The position numbers were made by a program, and so were the translations under genes. From a virus: a stretch of 64,000 bases of DNA. The stretch spans positions 186,001 through 250,000 of the IMG/VR virus record IMGVR_UViG_3300023179_000009; one strand, given 5' to 3'. Under the pieces are notes generated by a model, which did no database searches, was not told the origin of the DNA, and was given only the letters and a program-made list of their open reading frames with translations. Below are positions 1 through 7,430 of the stretch, in pieces (positions within the stretch are counted from its first letter, which is position 1; every line of letters begins with the position of its first letter).

Positions 1-1
1 A

Positions 2-265
2 ATTATATTAAATGAGTTTAACAAAGATGACAAAAGATCTAAAATAATTTGCCCAAAAACCGAAAACAGCATTCGAGAAGTTGCACAAATAATATCTGAT
101 AACTTTAATTATAAAGATAAAATTGTTTTTGATTCAACAAAATCAGATGGGCAATTCAAAAAAACGGCCGCATGTGATATAAATTATAATTTTACAAAAA
201 TTGAAGATGGGATAAAAGAAACCGTAGATTGGTTTAATAAAAATTATTTACAAGCTCGAAAGTGA
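2..265 (+). CDS. fcl: GDP-L-fucose synthase-like epimerase, C-terminal part
   Basis: Open frame entering from the left edge and ending in TGA; only the last 87 residues are present. The segment FDSTKSDGQFKKTAACD matches the family's usual F-D-x-S-K-P-D-G-x-x-R-K-x-x-D motif, and the tail GIKETVDWFNKNY matches the closing helix of GDP-4-keto-6-deoxymannose epimerase/reductases (extended SDR fold). These make GDP-L-fucose in the cytosol. The nucleotide-binding domain lies outside the window. The next gene is another deoxysugar enzyme, consistent with a small sugar-nucleotide operon. A different NAD-dependent epimerase is possible because only the end is seen. Confidence 0.7.
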   Translation: MILNEFNKDDKRSKIICPKTENSIREVAQIISDNFNYKDKIVFDSTKSDGQFKKTAACDINYNFTKIEDGIKETVDWFNKNYLQARK

Positions 266-270
266 ACCGC

Positions 271-789
271 ATGAAAAAAACATTGATTAAAGAAATTAAA
301 GATGCTTTCATTTTAGAAATAGAAAAGCACGAAGATAATCGTGGGTATTTTCAAGAGACATTCTCTGTATACAAATACATCACGGAGTGTTGGCGTCCAG
401 CACAAGTAAACGTAAGTTCTTCTAAAAAAAATGTAGTAAGAGGTTTGCACATTGCTCCTTTTAGTAAATTATGCACGTGCATTCGTGGAAAATTATTTGA
501 TGTGGTTGCGGATTGTAGAAGAAATTCTTCAACATTTGGTAGTTGGTTTGGGATTTGGTTAGATGAAAATTGCAATAAACAAATATATGTGCCAGCGGGA
601 TGCGCTCACGGCTTTTACTCAGCAGAGGACGATACTATTTTGCTTTATCAGCAAGATTTTCCTTATACTCCAAGCATTGAAAAGCAAATACACTGGAAAG
701 ATCCTCTGTTTTCTATAGAATGGCCAAACGCAGACAATTATATATTATCTGATAAAGATGCCAACGCTGGAGTTTATGATGTTAATTAG
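271..789 (+). CDS. RmlC-like dTDP-4-dehydrorhamnose 3,5-epimerase family protein
   Basis: 172 residues, the usual RmlC cupin length. Visible family motifs in order: DNRGYFQETF, QVNVSSSKKNVVRGLH (contains the catalytic His of RGLH), KLFDVVADCRRNSSTFGSW, VPAGCAHGFY, and a closing LSDKDA. The loop after RGLH is about four residues shorter than in classical RmlC and lacks the usual RGLHxQ glutamine, so it may be a relaxed or single-site epimerase of a dTDP- or GDP-4-keto sugar. I chose ATG 271; an in-frame GTG at 262 overlaps the preceding stop. Follows the fucose synthase-like gene directly. Confidence 0.8.
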   Translation: MKKTLIKEIKDAFILEIEKHEDNRGYFQETFSVYKYITECWRPAQVNVSSSKKNVVRGLHIAPFSKLCTCIRGKLFDVVADCRRNSSTFGSWFGIWLDENCNKQIYVPAGCAHGFYSAEDDTILLYQQDFPYTPSIEKQIHWKDPLFSIEWPNADNYILSDKDANAGVYDVN

Positions 790-1240
790 AAAAATTGATC
801 ATATTGATTTAAAAGAAATTGAAGAATTGGCAAATAACACCTATCCGGATAATTTTTTTGAATCAGCCGAATCTTTTAGTTCTAAAATTCTAGGATTTCC
901 AGACGGTTGTTTTGTTTGTGAAGTTGACAAAAAATTAGTTGGATACGTTGTTAGTTTCCCGTCTCGAATAAATTTCGTTGAACCTTTGAACAAGATTTAC
1001 AAAAAGTGCGAAAACGCAAATTGCCACTATATTCACGACGTTTGTGTTAATTCAAATTTTAGAAAAATGGGCGTAGCGAATAACTTATTGAAAAAAATAT
1101 TTGATAAATTTTTTGTTGATTTTGCTCTTGTGGCCGTAATGGGATCAGCAAGTTTTTGGCAAAAATTTGGATTTGAAGTTGTCCAGCAGATCGATTATTA
1201 TAATTCACAGGCCCACTATATGGTTAAAAAACATGGCTAA
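779..1240 (+). CDS. GNAT family N-acetyltransferase
   Basis: 153 residues. The acetyl-CoA signature is clear: HDVCVNSNFRKMGVANNLL matches V-x-V-x-x-x-x-R-x-x-G-[VI]-A of GNAT motif A, and the tail with SASFWQKFGFE is the typical C-terminal strand ('F..k.GF'). Substrate unknown. ATG 779 is preferred over in-frame ATG 758 and 776 because it overlaps the epimerase gene least (11 bp). Being beside two sugar enzymes it might N-acetylate an amino sugar, but the downstream genes are unrelated small proteins, so this is only a guess. Confidence 0.8.
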   Translation: MLIRKIDHIDLKEIEELANNTYPDNFFESAESFSSKILGFPDGCFVCEVDKKLVGYVVSFPSRINFVEPLNKIYKKCENANCHYIHDVCVNSNFRKMGVANNLLKKIFDKFFVDFALVAVMGSASFWQKFGFEVVQQIDYYNSQAHYMVKKHG

Positions 1241-1604
1241 AAATAATTGTGTTTGCTCTATATGCGGACAGCAAATGGATTTAATTGTATTAAGCCACAA
1301 AAATAAGCCTTTTGTGGATGGAAATTGTTATCCAAAAATTTGCTTTGGTTGTTTTCAAGTTCCAAAACAATTTATAGATTCTTATGACCAAGAGGGATTT
1401 TTAACCTCCCAAGAAGGTCCATTTTATAGTTATAAAGTTTTACACTCTCCGCAAGAACTTGTTGATATCGGATCTGCCGACAATTTGAAACAAGCAAAAA
1501 TTTGTGTTCGTGCGGTAAAAGAAGCAATCAAAAAATCTGATTTGAGCAAACTCAAAAAAACACAATTAAAAAAACCACAACCCGATTTTGAATTAAATGA
1601 TTGA
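1233..1604 (+). CDS. Zinc-ribbon protein, function unknown
   Basis: 123 residues. Two CxxC knuckles (CSICG near residue 8 and CFGCF near residue 36) suggest one bound zinc. The rest has no recognised domain; the C-terminus is Lys-rich. Start at ATG 1233 overlaps the GNAT gene by 8 bp and removes a non-conserved upstream extension. First of many small zinc-ribbon proteins in this array, a pattern typical of large phage accessory regions. Confidence 0.7.
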   Translation: MAKNNCVCSICGQQMDLIVLSHKNKPFVDGNCYPKICFGCFQVPKQFIDSYDQEGFLTSQEGPFYSYKVLHSPQELVDIGSADNLKQAKICVRAVKEAIKKSDLSKLKKTQLKKPQPDFELND

Positions 1605-1635
1605 CTATAAATATTTTTGTTATTAAAATAGAATT

Positions 1636-1791
1636 ATGCATAATTTTGTTTTTTTAATCTTCTTACTTTTACTTATTTTTGTTTTTCTTATTGCTGTTCT
1701 TTTTTGGGGGTTTTTATTTTTTGAATCGTTAAAGAATTTTTGTGAGCAAAATGAAAATAGAAAAAACAAAAAAAGTAAAAACAGTCGATGA
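1636..1791 (+). CDS. Small membrane protein (51 aa)
   Basis: 51 codons. Residues 3-29 form an uninterrupted run of Phe, Leu, Ile and Val (one transmembrane helix), followed by a Glu/Asn- then Lys-rich tail, implying a cytoplasmic C-terminus by the positive-inside rule. It overlaps the next gene by about 40 bp in another frame, as many pairs do here. No family recognised; very biased composition, so moderate certainty that it is translated. Confidence 0.45.
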   Translation: MHNFVFLIFLLLLIFVFLIAVLFWGFLFFESLKNFCEQNENRKNKKSKNSR

Positions 1792-2008
1792 AATAATTTG
1801 TGATATTTGCGGCTGTTCTTGCAAAGATATAAATTGCGGAAACGAATATGCTTTTTTAATGGCCGACTGGGGCTATGCATCTAAAAAAGATGGAGCAAAA
1901 TATGATATTCATTTTTGCGAAAATTGCTTTGATGAAACAATAAGATTTTTAAAAAATAAAAGAACAAGCCAACACAAACCCGATCCGCTAGAACCAAATT
2001 TTGAATAA
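1751..2008 (+). CDS. Zinc-ribbon protein, function unknown
   Basis: 85 residues. CDICGCSC near residue 18 and CENCF near residue 59 supply the four cysteines of a zinc ribbon. The stop TAA and the following ATG share bases (TAATG at 2006-2010), indicating translational coupling with the next gene. Start ATG 1751 preferred; GTG 1742 is in frame. Function unknown. Confidence 0.7.
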   Translation: MKIEKTKKVKTVDEIICDICGCSCKDINCGNEYAFLMADWGYASKKDGAKYDIHFCENCFDETIRFLKNKRTSQHKPDPLEPNFE

Positions 2009-2292
2009 TGTTAAACAAGAGTACATTTGAAACCGAAGATTCTTTTTTTGATCTTTTTTACAATGAAAATATTTCTAATCATTGCTTTTTGTTAAAAATA
2101 CAAACTGGCTGGAGTGAAACTTCTTATGTAAACATTAGTTTGAATAAAAAAGAAATGAAAGGATTGGCAGATTTTTTTAACAAATTTGTTGAAAATACAA
2201 AAAAAAAGAAAAAAATTAAAATCAAAAAAAGAGACCCAGCAAGAAACAACAAAAGAATATCTTTGAGGAGAAAAAATGAAAAAAACCCGTGA
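2008..2292 (+). CDS. Hypothetical protein with basic C-terminus
   Basis: 94 residues, no recognised domain. The first 65 residues look globular; from about residue 66 on the chain is mostly Lys/Arg and may contact nucleic acid. Start ATG overlaps the upstream stop by one base; its 3' end overlaps the next gene by 17 bp, and the shared DNA includes that gene's GGAG ribosome site. Confidence 0.6.
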   Translation: MLNKSTFETEDSFFDLFYNENISNHCFLLKIQTGWSETSYVNISLNKKEMKGLADFFNKFVENTKKKKKIKIKKRDPARNNKRISLRRKNEKNP

Positions 2293-2890
2293 GCAAATTA
2301 TTGAATCTATGTGCCTTACCTGGAGACACGATTTCAACTTAATGAGATCTCCGGAGAACAAGTTTTCTGGTATGACCATAGAAGAACGTGAGTTTTTGTA
2401 TAAACAAATGTCTCAGGTTTTTGATAATGTAATTTCTAAAATTTTAAAAGAATTACAACAAGAGAACAAAAATTTAGAAGATTATGTATTAAAATTATCT
2501 TTAAATAAAAATTATCTCGGAGAATGTAAAAGTTTTAGCTACAATAACCCGATCTCAGAAAAATTAAAAAATTTAAGTAGCAGTTGTTCCCAAATTAAAA
2601 ACTCAGTAAACTCTGTCTATGATGTATTGTCATGCAAAAACAAAAACAAAGATGAACACAAACAATGCTTTAAATCGAAAGCAGAAGTACCGAGCGACTT
2701 TAAACAACTACAGGTTGGCGTTAGATTTTTGCACAAGCCCAATACTTATCTTAAAGATTTGATAGAAAGTGTTATTGAAGAGTGGTCTCCATCTAAGAAT
2801 TACATAAAATTAAAAAACGTAGGCTGGATTGAATTTGATCAATTTTCAAAGTATAATATAGTTGAGATACTAAGTTGCCAGGAAAAATAA
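2276..2890 (+). CDS. Hypothetical protein, helical with C-terminal beta domain
   Basis: 204 residues preceded by a good ribosome site (GAGGAG, 6 bp from ATG). Residues 1-115 are predicted helical with a coiled-coil-like section (LKELQQENKNLEDYVLKLS). The last 60 residues (from VRFLHKPNTY to WIEFDQFSKYNIVEIL) look like a compact beta domain. No family recognised. Confidence 0.65.
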   Translation: MKKTREQIIESMCLTWRHDFNLMRSPENKFSGMTIEEREFLYKQMSQVFDNVISKILKELQQENKNLEDYVLKLSLNKNYLGECKSFSYNNPISEKLKNLSSSCSQIKNSVNSVYDVLSCKNKNKDEHKQCFKSKAEVPSDFKQLQVGVRFLHKPNTYLKDLIESVIEEWSPSKNYIKLKNVGWIEFDQFSKYNIVEILSCQEK

Positions 2891-2891
2891 A

Positions 2892-3644
2892 ATGTTTTAC
2901 AGGAACCGACTTCACCATTGGACTTGTGGCAAATTTGCTGATTGGGTGCGAGGAGAAAAGAAGCCATATGCTTTGACTTTAGAAGAATGGGATGATTGGG
3001 AAGAAAAACAAAAAAAACAAAGACCAATAAGATTTTGGTTAGCGGATACTTTTTTAAGAAAATTACAAAATTTTTTTTGTTTTCCATTAGATGTTTATAA
3101 AAATATTCGTTGCTATTTTCGTAATAGGTTTATCGATAAAACTCATTACCTAAAAACTGGTCTTGAACCAGGAAATTATTATGATTTAGACCATAGAATC
3201 CTTCATGGTTTGTTCAATGAATTGGTCGAGTTTGTTGAATGCGACTGCGCTTTAATGCAGGACGATAGAAATAAAAATTACCAATTTGTTAAAGGCAGAT
3301 GCATCGAAGCTGGTTTAGATTATTTGGGTTGGGCTTCTAATTTGACTTATGAGGATTGTGGTTTTAATCAAGAGAAAGAATCACAAGTTGCCAAAGAACT
3401 TACACCTCAAGCAAAGTCCGCAATAGAAATATTAAAAATTTATCATTGGTGGAAAAACAGACCCAATCGAAAAGAACCAATGGAAGAAAGCGGTTGGTCA
3501 AAAATATGTGAAACCAAAAACCCAGATCCGCAAGAAAAAGATATTGCTTTTAATAAATTACAAGAACTTGAAAATCAAATGGATCAAGAAGATGAAGATA
3601 TGTTAATTAGTTTAATTAAGGTAAGAAAGAGTTTATGGACTTAA
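2892..3644 (+). CDS. Conserved phage hypothetical protein
   Basis: 250 residues, begins one base after the upstream stop. Contains a segment of the type 'HYLKTGLEPG.YYDLDHRILHGLFNELVEFVE' (positions about 93-124) that I associate with an uncharacterised phage family; no catalytic motif is evident. Acidic C-terminus. Function unknown. Confidence 0.65.
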   Translation: MFYRNRLHHWTCGKFADWVRGEKKPYALTLEEWDDWEEKQKKQRPIRFWLADTFLRKLQNFFCFPLDVYKNIRCYFRNRFIDKTHYLKTGLEPGNYYDLDHRILHGLFNELVEFVECDCALMQDDRNKNYQFVKGRCIEAGLDYLGWASNLTYEDCGFNQEKESQVAKELTPQAKSAIEILKIYHWWKNRPNRKEPMEESGWSKICETKNPDPQEKDIAFNKLQELENQMDQEDEDMLISLIKVRKSLWT

Positions 3645-3733
3645 ATTGGATCAAGGCTATAATATCAATAGCATTCGAATGCTCTGTGTTCTTGGCGATA
3701 GCTTTTTTGATTTTTTATTTTTTTAAAATTTGA
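3635..3733 (+). CDS. Tiny membrane protein (32 aa)
   Basis: 32 codons overlapping the end of the upstream gene by 10 bp. Residues 8-30 are one hydrophobic helix (IISIAFECSVFLAIAFLIFYFF) flanked by Lys. Matches the overlap style of neighbouring micro-genes; no family known. It ends just before the TnpB element, whose insertion may mark the original downstream boundary. Confidence 0.4.
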   Translation: MDLNWIKAIISIAFECSVFLAIAFLIFYFFKI

Positions 3734-3752
3734 ATAAATTTATCGTCAATTA

Positions 3753-3774
3753 CCCACCCCCTAAAGGGAGTGGG
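3753..3774 (-). other. Right-end hairpin of element 1 / likely 3' end of omega RNA scaffold
   Basis: Near-palindrome CCCACcCCCT-aa-AGGGaGTGGG overlapping the TnpB stop codon. The same structure sits at the same place in element 2 (46,642-46,666). By analogy with TnpB systems the guide RNA would come from the tnpB 3' region through this hairpin, with the guide taken from DNA just beyond it (below about 3,740, reading leftward on the minus strand). Confidence 0.55.
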
Positions 3775-4918
3775 CTTGTAAATCACCGGAGCCTTCTCCA
3801 CAGTGTCTACTATAAGCCAATTGACACATGGCTCGTTCCTCAACAGCTTGCCGTTGAAGAAGCGACCGGAGTGCTACATTTTTAGCACCGACACGGTCTG
3901 CGTTGTCCGAGAACTTGCAGGCAACGCACCGAAAAACCAGTCCATTTCGGTTGGACTTATCAACACAACCACAACAAGGACAACCCCTGCTCGTATTTTT
4001 TGCAGGAACATTGTCAACGGTTATCCCAACAGAATTAGCCTTGTATGTGACAAAAAACTCAAGCATAAAGTAGGGCCACCTGTTATTCCTTGATCTCTGC
4101 TTGTGGTGTTGTTTTTTGTTTTCCTTGGTAAATTTCTGTTTGAAGCCGGTCAACTTTTCCAATGTTATGGTTCTTGCATCGTTCAAACTTGCAAAATTAA
4201 CCAATTGCTTACTTGCAATGTGTAATATATTCTGTGTTACGGCTTTTTCTCTTCCGCTTAACCGCTTTAGTAAACGGCGTGCTGAACGAGTGCCAACACT
4301 GGCTACTTTTGCTCTTGTTTGTCTGATGCAAAGTCTTTTGTGATTTAGTTCACCTCCCTTGATGTAAAGTGTCTTGTTTGAATTAGGGTCTATTGCAACG
4401 AGTATGTTTTTCTGTCCACGGTCAACCCCAATTATTCCGCCTTCAACTCTTGGTTCAACTTGGTCAATTTCAACTGTCAAGCACAACCACCATTGACCTT
4501 TACTGAATTTCAACTTTGAGTCACTCCATTTGCCTTTAGGAAGCGGTCGTGACTTGTAGGAAACCAGTTCGCCCCAGATGCTCATTCCCTTTTTTCTGAT
4601 GTTGAAATCCCGTTTCCAGCAAAGTGGCAAACTTGTCTTGTTGTATGTCGCAAGGCTCCAATTCTTGTTGCTTTTCATGCTTCTGTATGTTCCAACCACA
4701 TGGCGGAACAAGGAGCAAGTCAATTGGCTGGGAAGATTGAATTTTTCTCTCACCATGCCGTAGAACTCTTTGCTCAATTGACCCGGAGTGTTGACTTTCT
4801 TGCGAGAATAGATTATCTTAGACAGCCAGTTTGCGGCATCCTTGTAGGATTCGGCGTATTGGCTGAACTTGGAATGCTCGCTTGTTATTTTGAGTTTGTA
4901 TGTTCGCAAAACTTTCAT
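3761..4918 (-). CDS. tnpB: TnpB family RNA-guided endonuclease
   Basis: 385 residues, typical TnpB length. RuvC residues are present: D166 in IIGVDRG, E254 in TITLEKLTG, D341 in DNADRVGAKNVA. The zinc ribbon is complete (CPCC at 313-316, CVAC at 331-334). TnpB is a DNA nuclease guided by an RNA from the transposon right end and favours transposon persistence. The catalytic set suggests an active enzyme. ATG at 4918; a 9-bp-stem palindrome lies immediately upstream where a ribosome site would be. More diverged from element 2's protein than the ends are. Confidence 0.93.
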   Translation of the reverse strand: MKVLRTYKLKITSEHSKFSQYAESYKDAANWLSKIIYSRKKVNTPGQLSKEFYGMVREKFNLPSQLTCSLFRHVVGTYRSMKSNKNWSLATYNKTSLPLCWKRDFNIRKKGMSIWGELVSYKSRPLPKGKWSDSKLKFSKGQWWLCLTVEIDQVEPRVEGGIIGVDRGQKNILVAIDPNSNKTLYIKGGELNHKRLCIRQTRAKVASVGTRSARRLLKRLSGREKAVTQNILHIASKQLVNFASLNDARTITLEKLTGFKQKFTKENKKQHHKQRSRNNRWPYFMLEFFVTYKANSVGITVDNVPAKNTSRGCPCCGCVDKSNRNGLVFRCVACKFSDNADRVGAKNVALRSLLQRQAVEERAMCQLAYSRHCGEGSGDLQAHSL

Positions 4919-4941
4919 ACAAACTTATATAGTAAGTTTGT
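4919..4941 (-). promoter_or_regulatory. Inverted repeat abutting the tnpB start
   Basis: Perfect 9-bp stem (4919-4927 / 4933-4941) with a 5-base loop directly 5' of the tnpB ATG. It could be an operator or an RNA hairpin that hides the start and keeps TnpB expression low. No ribosome site is visible between it and the ATG. Confidence 0.4.
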
Positions 4942-4964
4942 GACGAAAATTATTAGGGAGGTAA

Positions 4965-5008
4965 CGGCAATTCCTCCCAGCCCCTAAAGGGACTGGGTTT
5001 CCTTGCCG
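4965..5008 (-). other. Left-end imperfect palindrome of element 1
   Basis: CGGCAA (4965-4970) pairs with TTGCCG (5003-5008), enclosing CCCAG/CTGGG and CCCCTAAAGGG. The GGC[AG]ATTC[CA]TCCC ... CCCTAAAG core recurs at 48,121-48,147 in element 2. Such sub-terminal palindromes are the substrates of TnpA in IS605 elements, which would have to act in trans here. Confidence 0.55.
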
Positions 5009-5015
5009 GATTCAG

Positions 5016-5285
5016 ATGAAAATTAAAAAAATTGAATCAGGGACGGTCGTGGTTTTTGATGAAAATTTAATTAATTCTTTTGTTTGGAATCGAATGTCAC
5101 AAGAAGAAAAAGTTAAAAATTATGGGTTCTTAGGATACAGATCTGACAAGATCAAAAGATTCGTTTTTTTGTGCGAAATCAAAAATGCCCCCGGTCATTG
5201 CGTTATAGTTGATCTTGAAACCCAAAAATTGTTAACCATGATACACACAAATATATTAAGGGAAGTGAAACCGGAAGAATTTTGA
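5016..5285 (+). CDS. Hypothetical protein (89 aa)
   Basis: 89 residues, mixed alpha/beta character, no motif recognised. Begins 8 bp after the transposon left-end palindrome, so its native upstream region may have been displaced. Stop codon overlaps a TTG and lies 2 bp before the ATG of the next gene. Confidence 0.55.
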   Translation: MKIKKIESGTVVVFDENLINSFVWNRMSQEEKVKNYGFLGYRSDKIKRFVFLCEIKNAPGHCVIVDLETQKLLTMIHTNILREVKPEEF

Positions 5286-5287
5286 TA

Positions 5288-5896
5288 ATGTTAAAGTTGA
5301 AAAAACAAAAACACAACGCAGTTCTAGTATCAGCCGATTCTCAAGAAGAATTGGCTGACTCTTTTATGAGATTTCAAGAGCATTATGAAAACCCATATTG
5401 GGCCGGAAAAATCTTCACTGTTGGACAAGTAAAAAAATGGTATTCTGAGCGGTATGGCGCAGACACTTATCGTTTTGATTGGCACGGGTTTAACTTTCCT
5501 AGTTTTGTCTTAGAATCTTTTAAAGAAGGTCTCTTCGACCCACTGACGGAAAATGAACAGCGAATTTTGAGTTTTTTTAAATATCGAAATGACGATTTTT
5601 ATATCATAGGCTCAAATACTGATGATGTTTTAAAACACGAATTGAACCATGCTCTTTTTTACACAAACAAAGATTACAAAAAACAAGTTGATGGTTTGAT
5701 AGATTCTAACAAGAAACACTTGAAAAAAGCATTTGATCATATCTTAAAACTGGGGTATCATAAAAAAGTGTTAAATGATGAACTACAGGCTTATTGCTTA
5801 GATGAGGGTTATTTCGAAAAACATAATATTGAAATACCTTTGAGTTTTATTTCGAAACTCAAAGGTATAAACAAAACATGCTCACGTTCAAAGTAA
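5288..5896 (+). CDS. Putative zinc metallopeptidase-like protein (HExxH)
   Basis: 202 residues. Contains VLKHELNHALFY, a HExxH zinc site, and about 50 residues later NDELQAYCLDE, which could supply a third glutamate ligand as in gluzincins. This arrangement resembles uncharacterised phage/archaeal 'DUF' metallopeptidases. No signal peptide, so cytoplasmic. ATG 5288 chosen; an in-frame TTG at 5282 overlaps the upstream stop. A strong hairpin lies inside the last codons. Substrate unknown. Confidence 0.6.
   Translation: MLKLKKQKHNAVLVSADSQEELADSFMRFQEHYENPYWAGKIFTVGQVKKWYSERYGADTYRFDWHGFNFPSFVLESFKEGLFDPLTENEQRILSFFKYRNDDFYIIGSNTDDVLKHELNHALFYTNKDYKKQVDGLIDSNKKHLKKAFDHILKLGYHKKVLNDELQAYCLDEGYFEKHNIEIPLSFISKLKGINKTCSRSK
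5834..5868. repeat. Perfect inverted repeat, 14-bp stem and 7-base loop
   Basis: 5834-5847 pairs perfectly with 5855-5868 inside the 3' end of the HExxH gene. There is no T-tract, so it is not a classical terminator. It may act as an RNA 3' stabiliser or processing site, or be the target of a DNA-binding dimer. Confidence 0.6.
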
Positions 5897-5982
5897 TCAC
5901 GGCTTTCGCTTGTCTTTTTTTTGTTGTTGAGAATAGCCATAGAATATGTTGTGATCAATTACTTTACGGACCAATTTTAATA

Positions 5983-6642
5983 ATGAAAGACTTTTTTTAC
6001 AAGCCAATAAAAATACAAGACAAAGAAGACAATATCTTCTTTTGGTCCGATATGCACTTGGGTCATCGTTGCGTTCATTGGGATAATCCCTTATACAAAC
6101 AAAGAGGGTTTAACACGGTGGAGGAACACGACGCTACTCTTGTAAAAAGATGGAACGAAACAGTATCTTTCGATTCTATTGTTTTTAATCTTGGTGATAT
6201 GCTTTTTGGCAACAATGGATTTCAAAGATTGATTAATTATTTTGAAATGTTAAATTTTAAAACTATGTATTTGCTGTTTGGCAATCACACGGCTGGAACA
6301 AAGCAAGTTTTTGAAAGTATCGAAGGAAATGTTTTTGATGTGAACTCTGAGAAACAAGTTATATTTTGCCCAAATTATGTTGAGTTTTTTATCAATGGTT
6401 TTCCTTGTGCATTGAGTCATTATGCAATTGCTTCTTTTAACGGCCAAAGCAAAGGTGGCTTTATGATACATGGCCACTCTCATGGAAATTTGTACAAGTC
6501 TGAATTGGGAAAAACTCTTTATCAGGCTAGAATAATCGATGTTGGAGTAGAAAACTGTTCGCATCCTATTTCATTTCATCAAATAAAAAGTAAATTTAAA
6601 GACAAACCCGTAAGTTTCGATCATCACGGAGAAGGAACTTGA
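5983..6642 (+). CDS. Calcineurin-like metallophosphoesterase
   Basis: 219 residues with the full metallophosphoesterase signature: SDMHLGH, NLGDMLFG, LFGNHT, ALSHYA and MIHGHSHG, then IDVGVENC. These provide the di-metal centre. Proteins of this size hydrolyse phosphodiesters or nucleotides; the substrate is not known. Start set at ATG 5983 (MKDFFYKP); the frame is open upstream to ATG 5878, which would add a 35-residue Cys/Phe-rich stretch that is probably not translated. Overlaps the next gene by TTGA. Confidence 0.85.
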   Translation: MKDFFYKPIKIQDKEDNIFFWSDMHLGHRCVHWDNPLYKQRGFNTVEEHDATLVKRWNETVSFDSIVFNLGDMLFGNNGFQRLINYFEMLNFKTMYLLFGNHTAGTKQVFESIEGNVFDVNSEKQVIFCPNYVEFFINGFPCALSHYAIASFNGQSKGGFMIHGHSHGNLYKSELGKTLYQARIIDVGVENCSHPISFHQIKSKFKDKPVSFDHHGEGT

Positions 6643-6848
6643 AAAAAATAATCATAATTTTTGCACTATCTGGTTGTTCTCAACCAGATGCGATTCAATT
6701 AAAAAAATATGCCGTTGTCTCTGTATTCAACGAAACAGTTTTAGAAACGGAGAACAAATCTGAGGCTTACGAAACAGCCCACAATCTCACTTTAATGGGT
6801 CGGGTCTTCTCCTCAAAGCCTGTTTATTTTGTTAAAGAAAAAAAGTGA
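6639..6848 (+). CDS. Small lipoprotein
   Basis: 69 residues. Lys2-Lys3, a short hydrophobic stretch and LSGC at residues 10-13 form a lipobox, so the mature chain would start at Cys13 and be anchored in a membrane. Starts at TTG 6639, sharing TTGA with the upstream stop. Its C-terminal 'VFSSKPVYFVKEKK' resembles the end region of the lipoprotein at 19,333 only in general style. Could be a host-surface exclusion or lysis-related protein; unproven. Confidence 0.6.
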   Translation: MKKIIIIFALSGCSQPDAIQLKKYAVVSVFNETVLETENKSEAYETAHNLTLMGRVFSSKPVYFVKEKK

Positions 6849-6858
6849 AATATTTTTC

Positions 6859-6886
6859 TTGATTGTTTTCCAACCGATTGTAAAAT
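6859..6886 (+). promoter_or_regulatory. Possible sigma70-type promoter
   Basis: TTGATT (6859-6864), 16-bp spacer, TAAAAT (6881-6886). The ATG of the next gene follows at 6893, giving an almost leaderless message, which weakens the case. This is the only sizeable gap (44 bp) in this part of the array. Confidence 0.3.
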
Positions 6887-6892
6887 GTTTGT

Positions 6893-7420
6893 ATGAGTAG
6901 AAGAACTAAAAAAATTGTCGGCATGGTCAACTTTCCTGTTGACTCAGAAGAATACAAATGTTCCAACGAAGGTGGAATGTTTGTTGAATTGTGGGTCGTT
7001 GAACAAGATTTTATGGAATGCGGTGCTTGTTGCGGCTACGGTAACATCACAAGCCACTATGCCGAATCTCTAGTAGGAACAGAGCAAAAGCCCAACCACG
7101 ATAATTATAGCCAAATGAATGAAGAGGAATTATCTAAAGTTTTCGAGAACAATGTTGGACAACGATTCTTTTTAGAAGAAGAACTGTTTCCGTTCATGCA
7201 CAACAGCAAAGAAGAAAATGTTGAAAGATATCAATCATTACCACTTCTTGCTTGCATCACAATGGGCAGCACCGGATGGAGTGGGTACGGAGGGAAACAC
7301 CAAGATTATTGGCGTTGTCAATATAAAGATCTAAACGAAAGTGGTAAACTTGTTTACGACACGCTCAAAAAACAATATCCTAAAGCCGAGTTGTTGTTGG
7401 TTACTTGGCTAGATACTTAG
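6893..7420 (+). CDS. Hypothetical protein (175 aa)
   Basis: 175 residues, acidic, no recognised domain. Has a CGACCGYG cluster near residue 43 and a Trp/Gly-rich stretch (MGSTGWSGYGGKHQDYW) near 121; the helical C-terminus ends LLVTWLDT. Possibly a small enzyme or metal-binding protein but no function can be given. Separated by 10 bp from the next gene, which has its own AGGAG. Confidence 0.6.
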   Translation: MSRRTKKIVGMVNFPVDSEEYKCSNEGGMFVELWVVEQDFMECGACCGYGNITSHYAESLVGTEQKPNHDNYSQMNEEELSKVFENNVGQRFFLEEELFPFMHNSKEENVERYQSLPLLACITMGSTGWSGYGGKHQDYWRCQYKDLNESGKLVYDTLKKQYPKAELLLVTWLDT

Positions 7421-7430
7421 GAGAAACATT

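Larger units (their letters stand above)
3738..5008 (-). mobile_element. TnpB-only IS200/IS605-like transposon (element 1)
   Basis: Unit containing a minus-strand tnpB flanked by family-typical hairpin ends: right end at 3753-3774 (overlapping the tnpB stop) and left end at 4965-5008. There is no tnpA transposase, so it is an IS1341-type, non-autonomous or homing-like element. Its ends share core motifs with the second element (46,630-48,226), suggesting one family. IS200/IS605 elements make no target duplication, so exact boundaries are estimated. It lies between a micro-gene and a small hypothetical gene without interrupting a recognisable frame. Confidence 0.75.

Noticed and set aside
351-575. 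Minus-strand frame of 74 codons opposite the epimerase
   Set aside because: Lies entirely under a clear RmlC-like gene, no ribosome site.
1606-1613. TATAAATA, the T4 late-promoter consensus, and similar strings at 30,110-30,121, 21,837 and near 22,570
   Set aside because: An 8-mer of only A and T is expected many times by chance in DNA this AT-rich; the sites lie inside genes or too close to start codons.
3803-4987. Plus-strand frames of 60-96 codons opposite tnpB
   Set aside because: They are antisense shadows of a gene with intact catalytic motifs; composition is not protein-like.
5878-5982. N-terminal extension of the metallophosphoesterase as a signal peptide
   Set aside because: The stretch has polar and Cys residues, no clear cleavage site, and the family starts at the ATG 5983 position.
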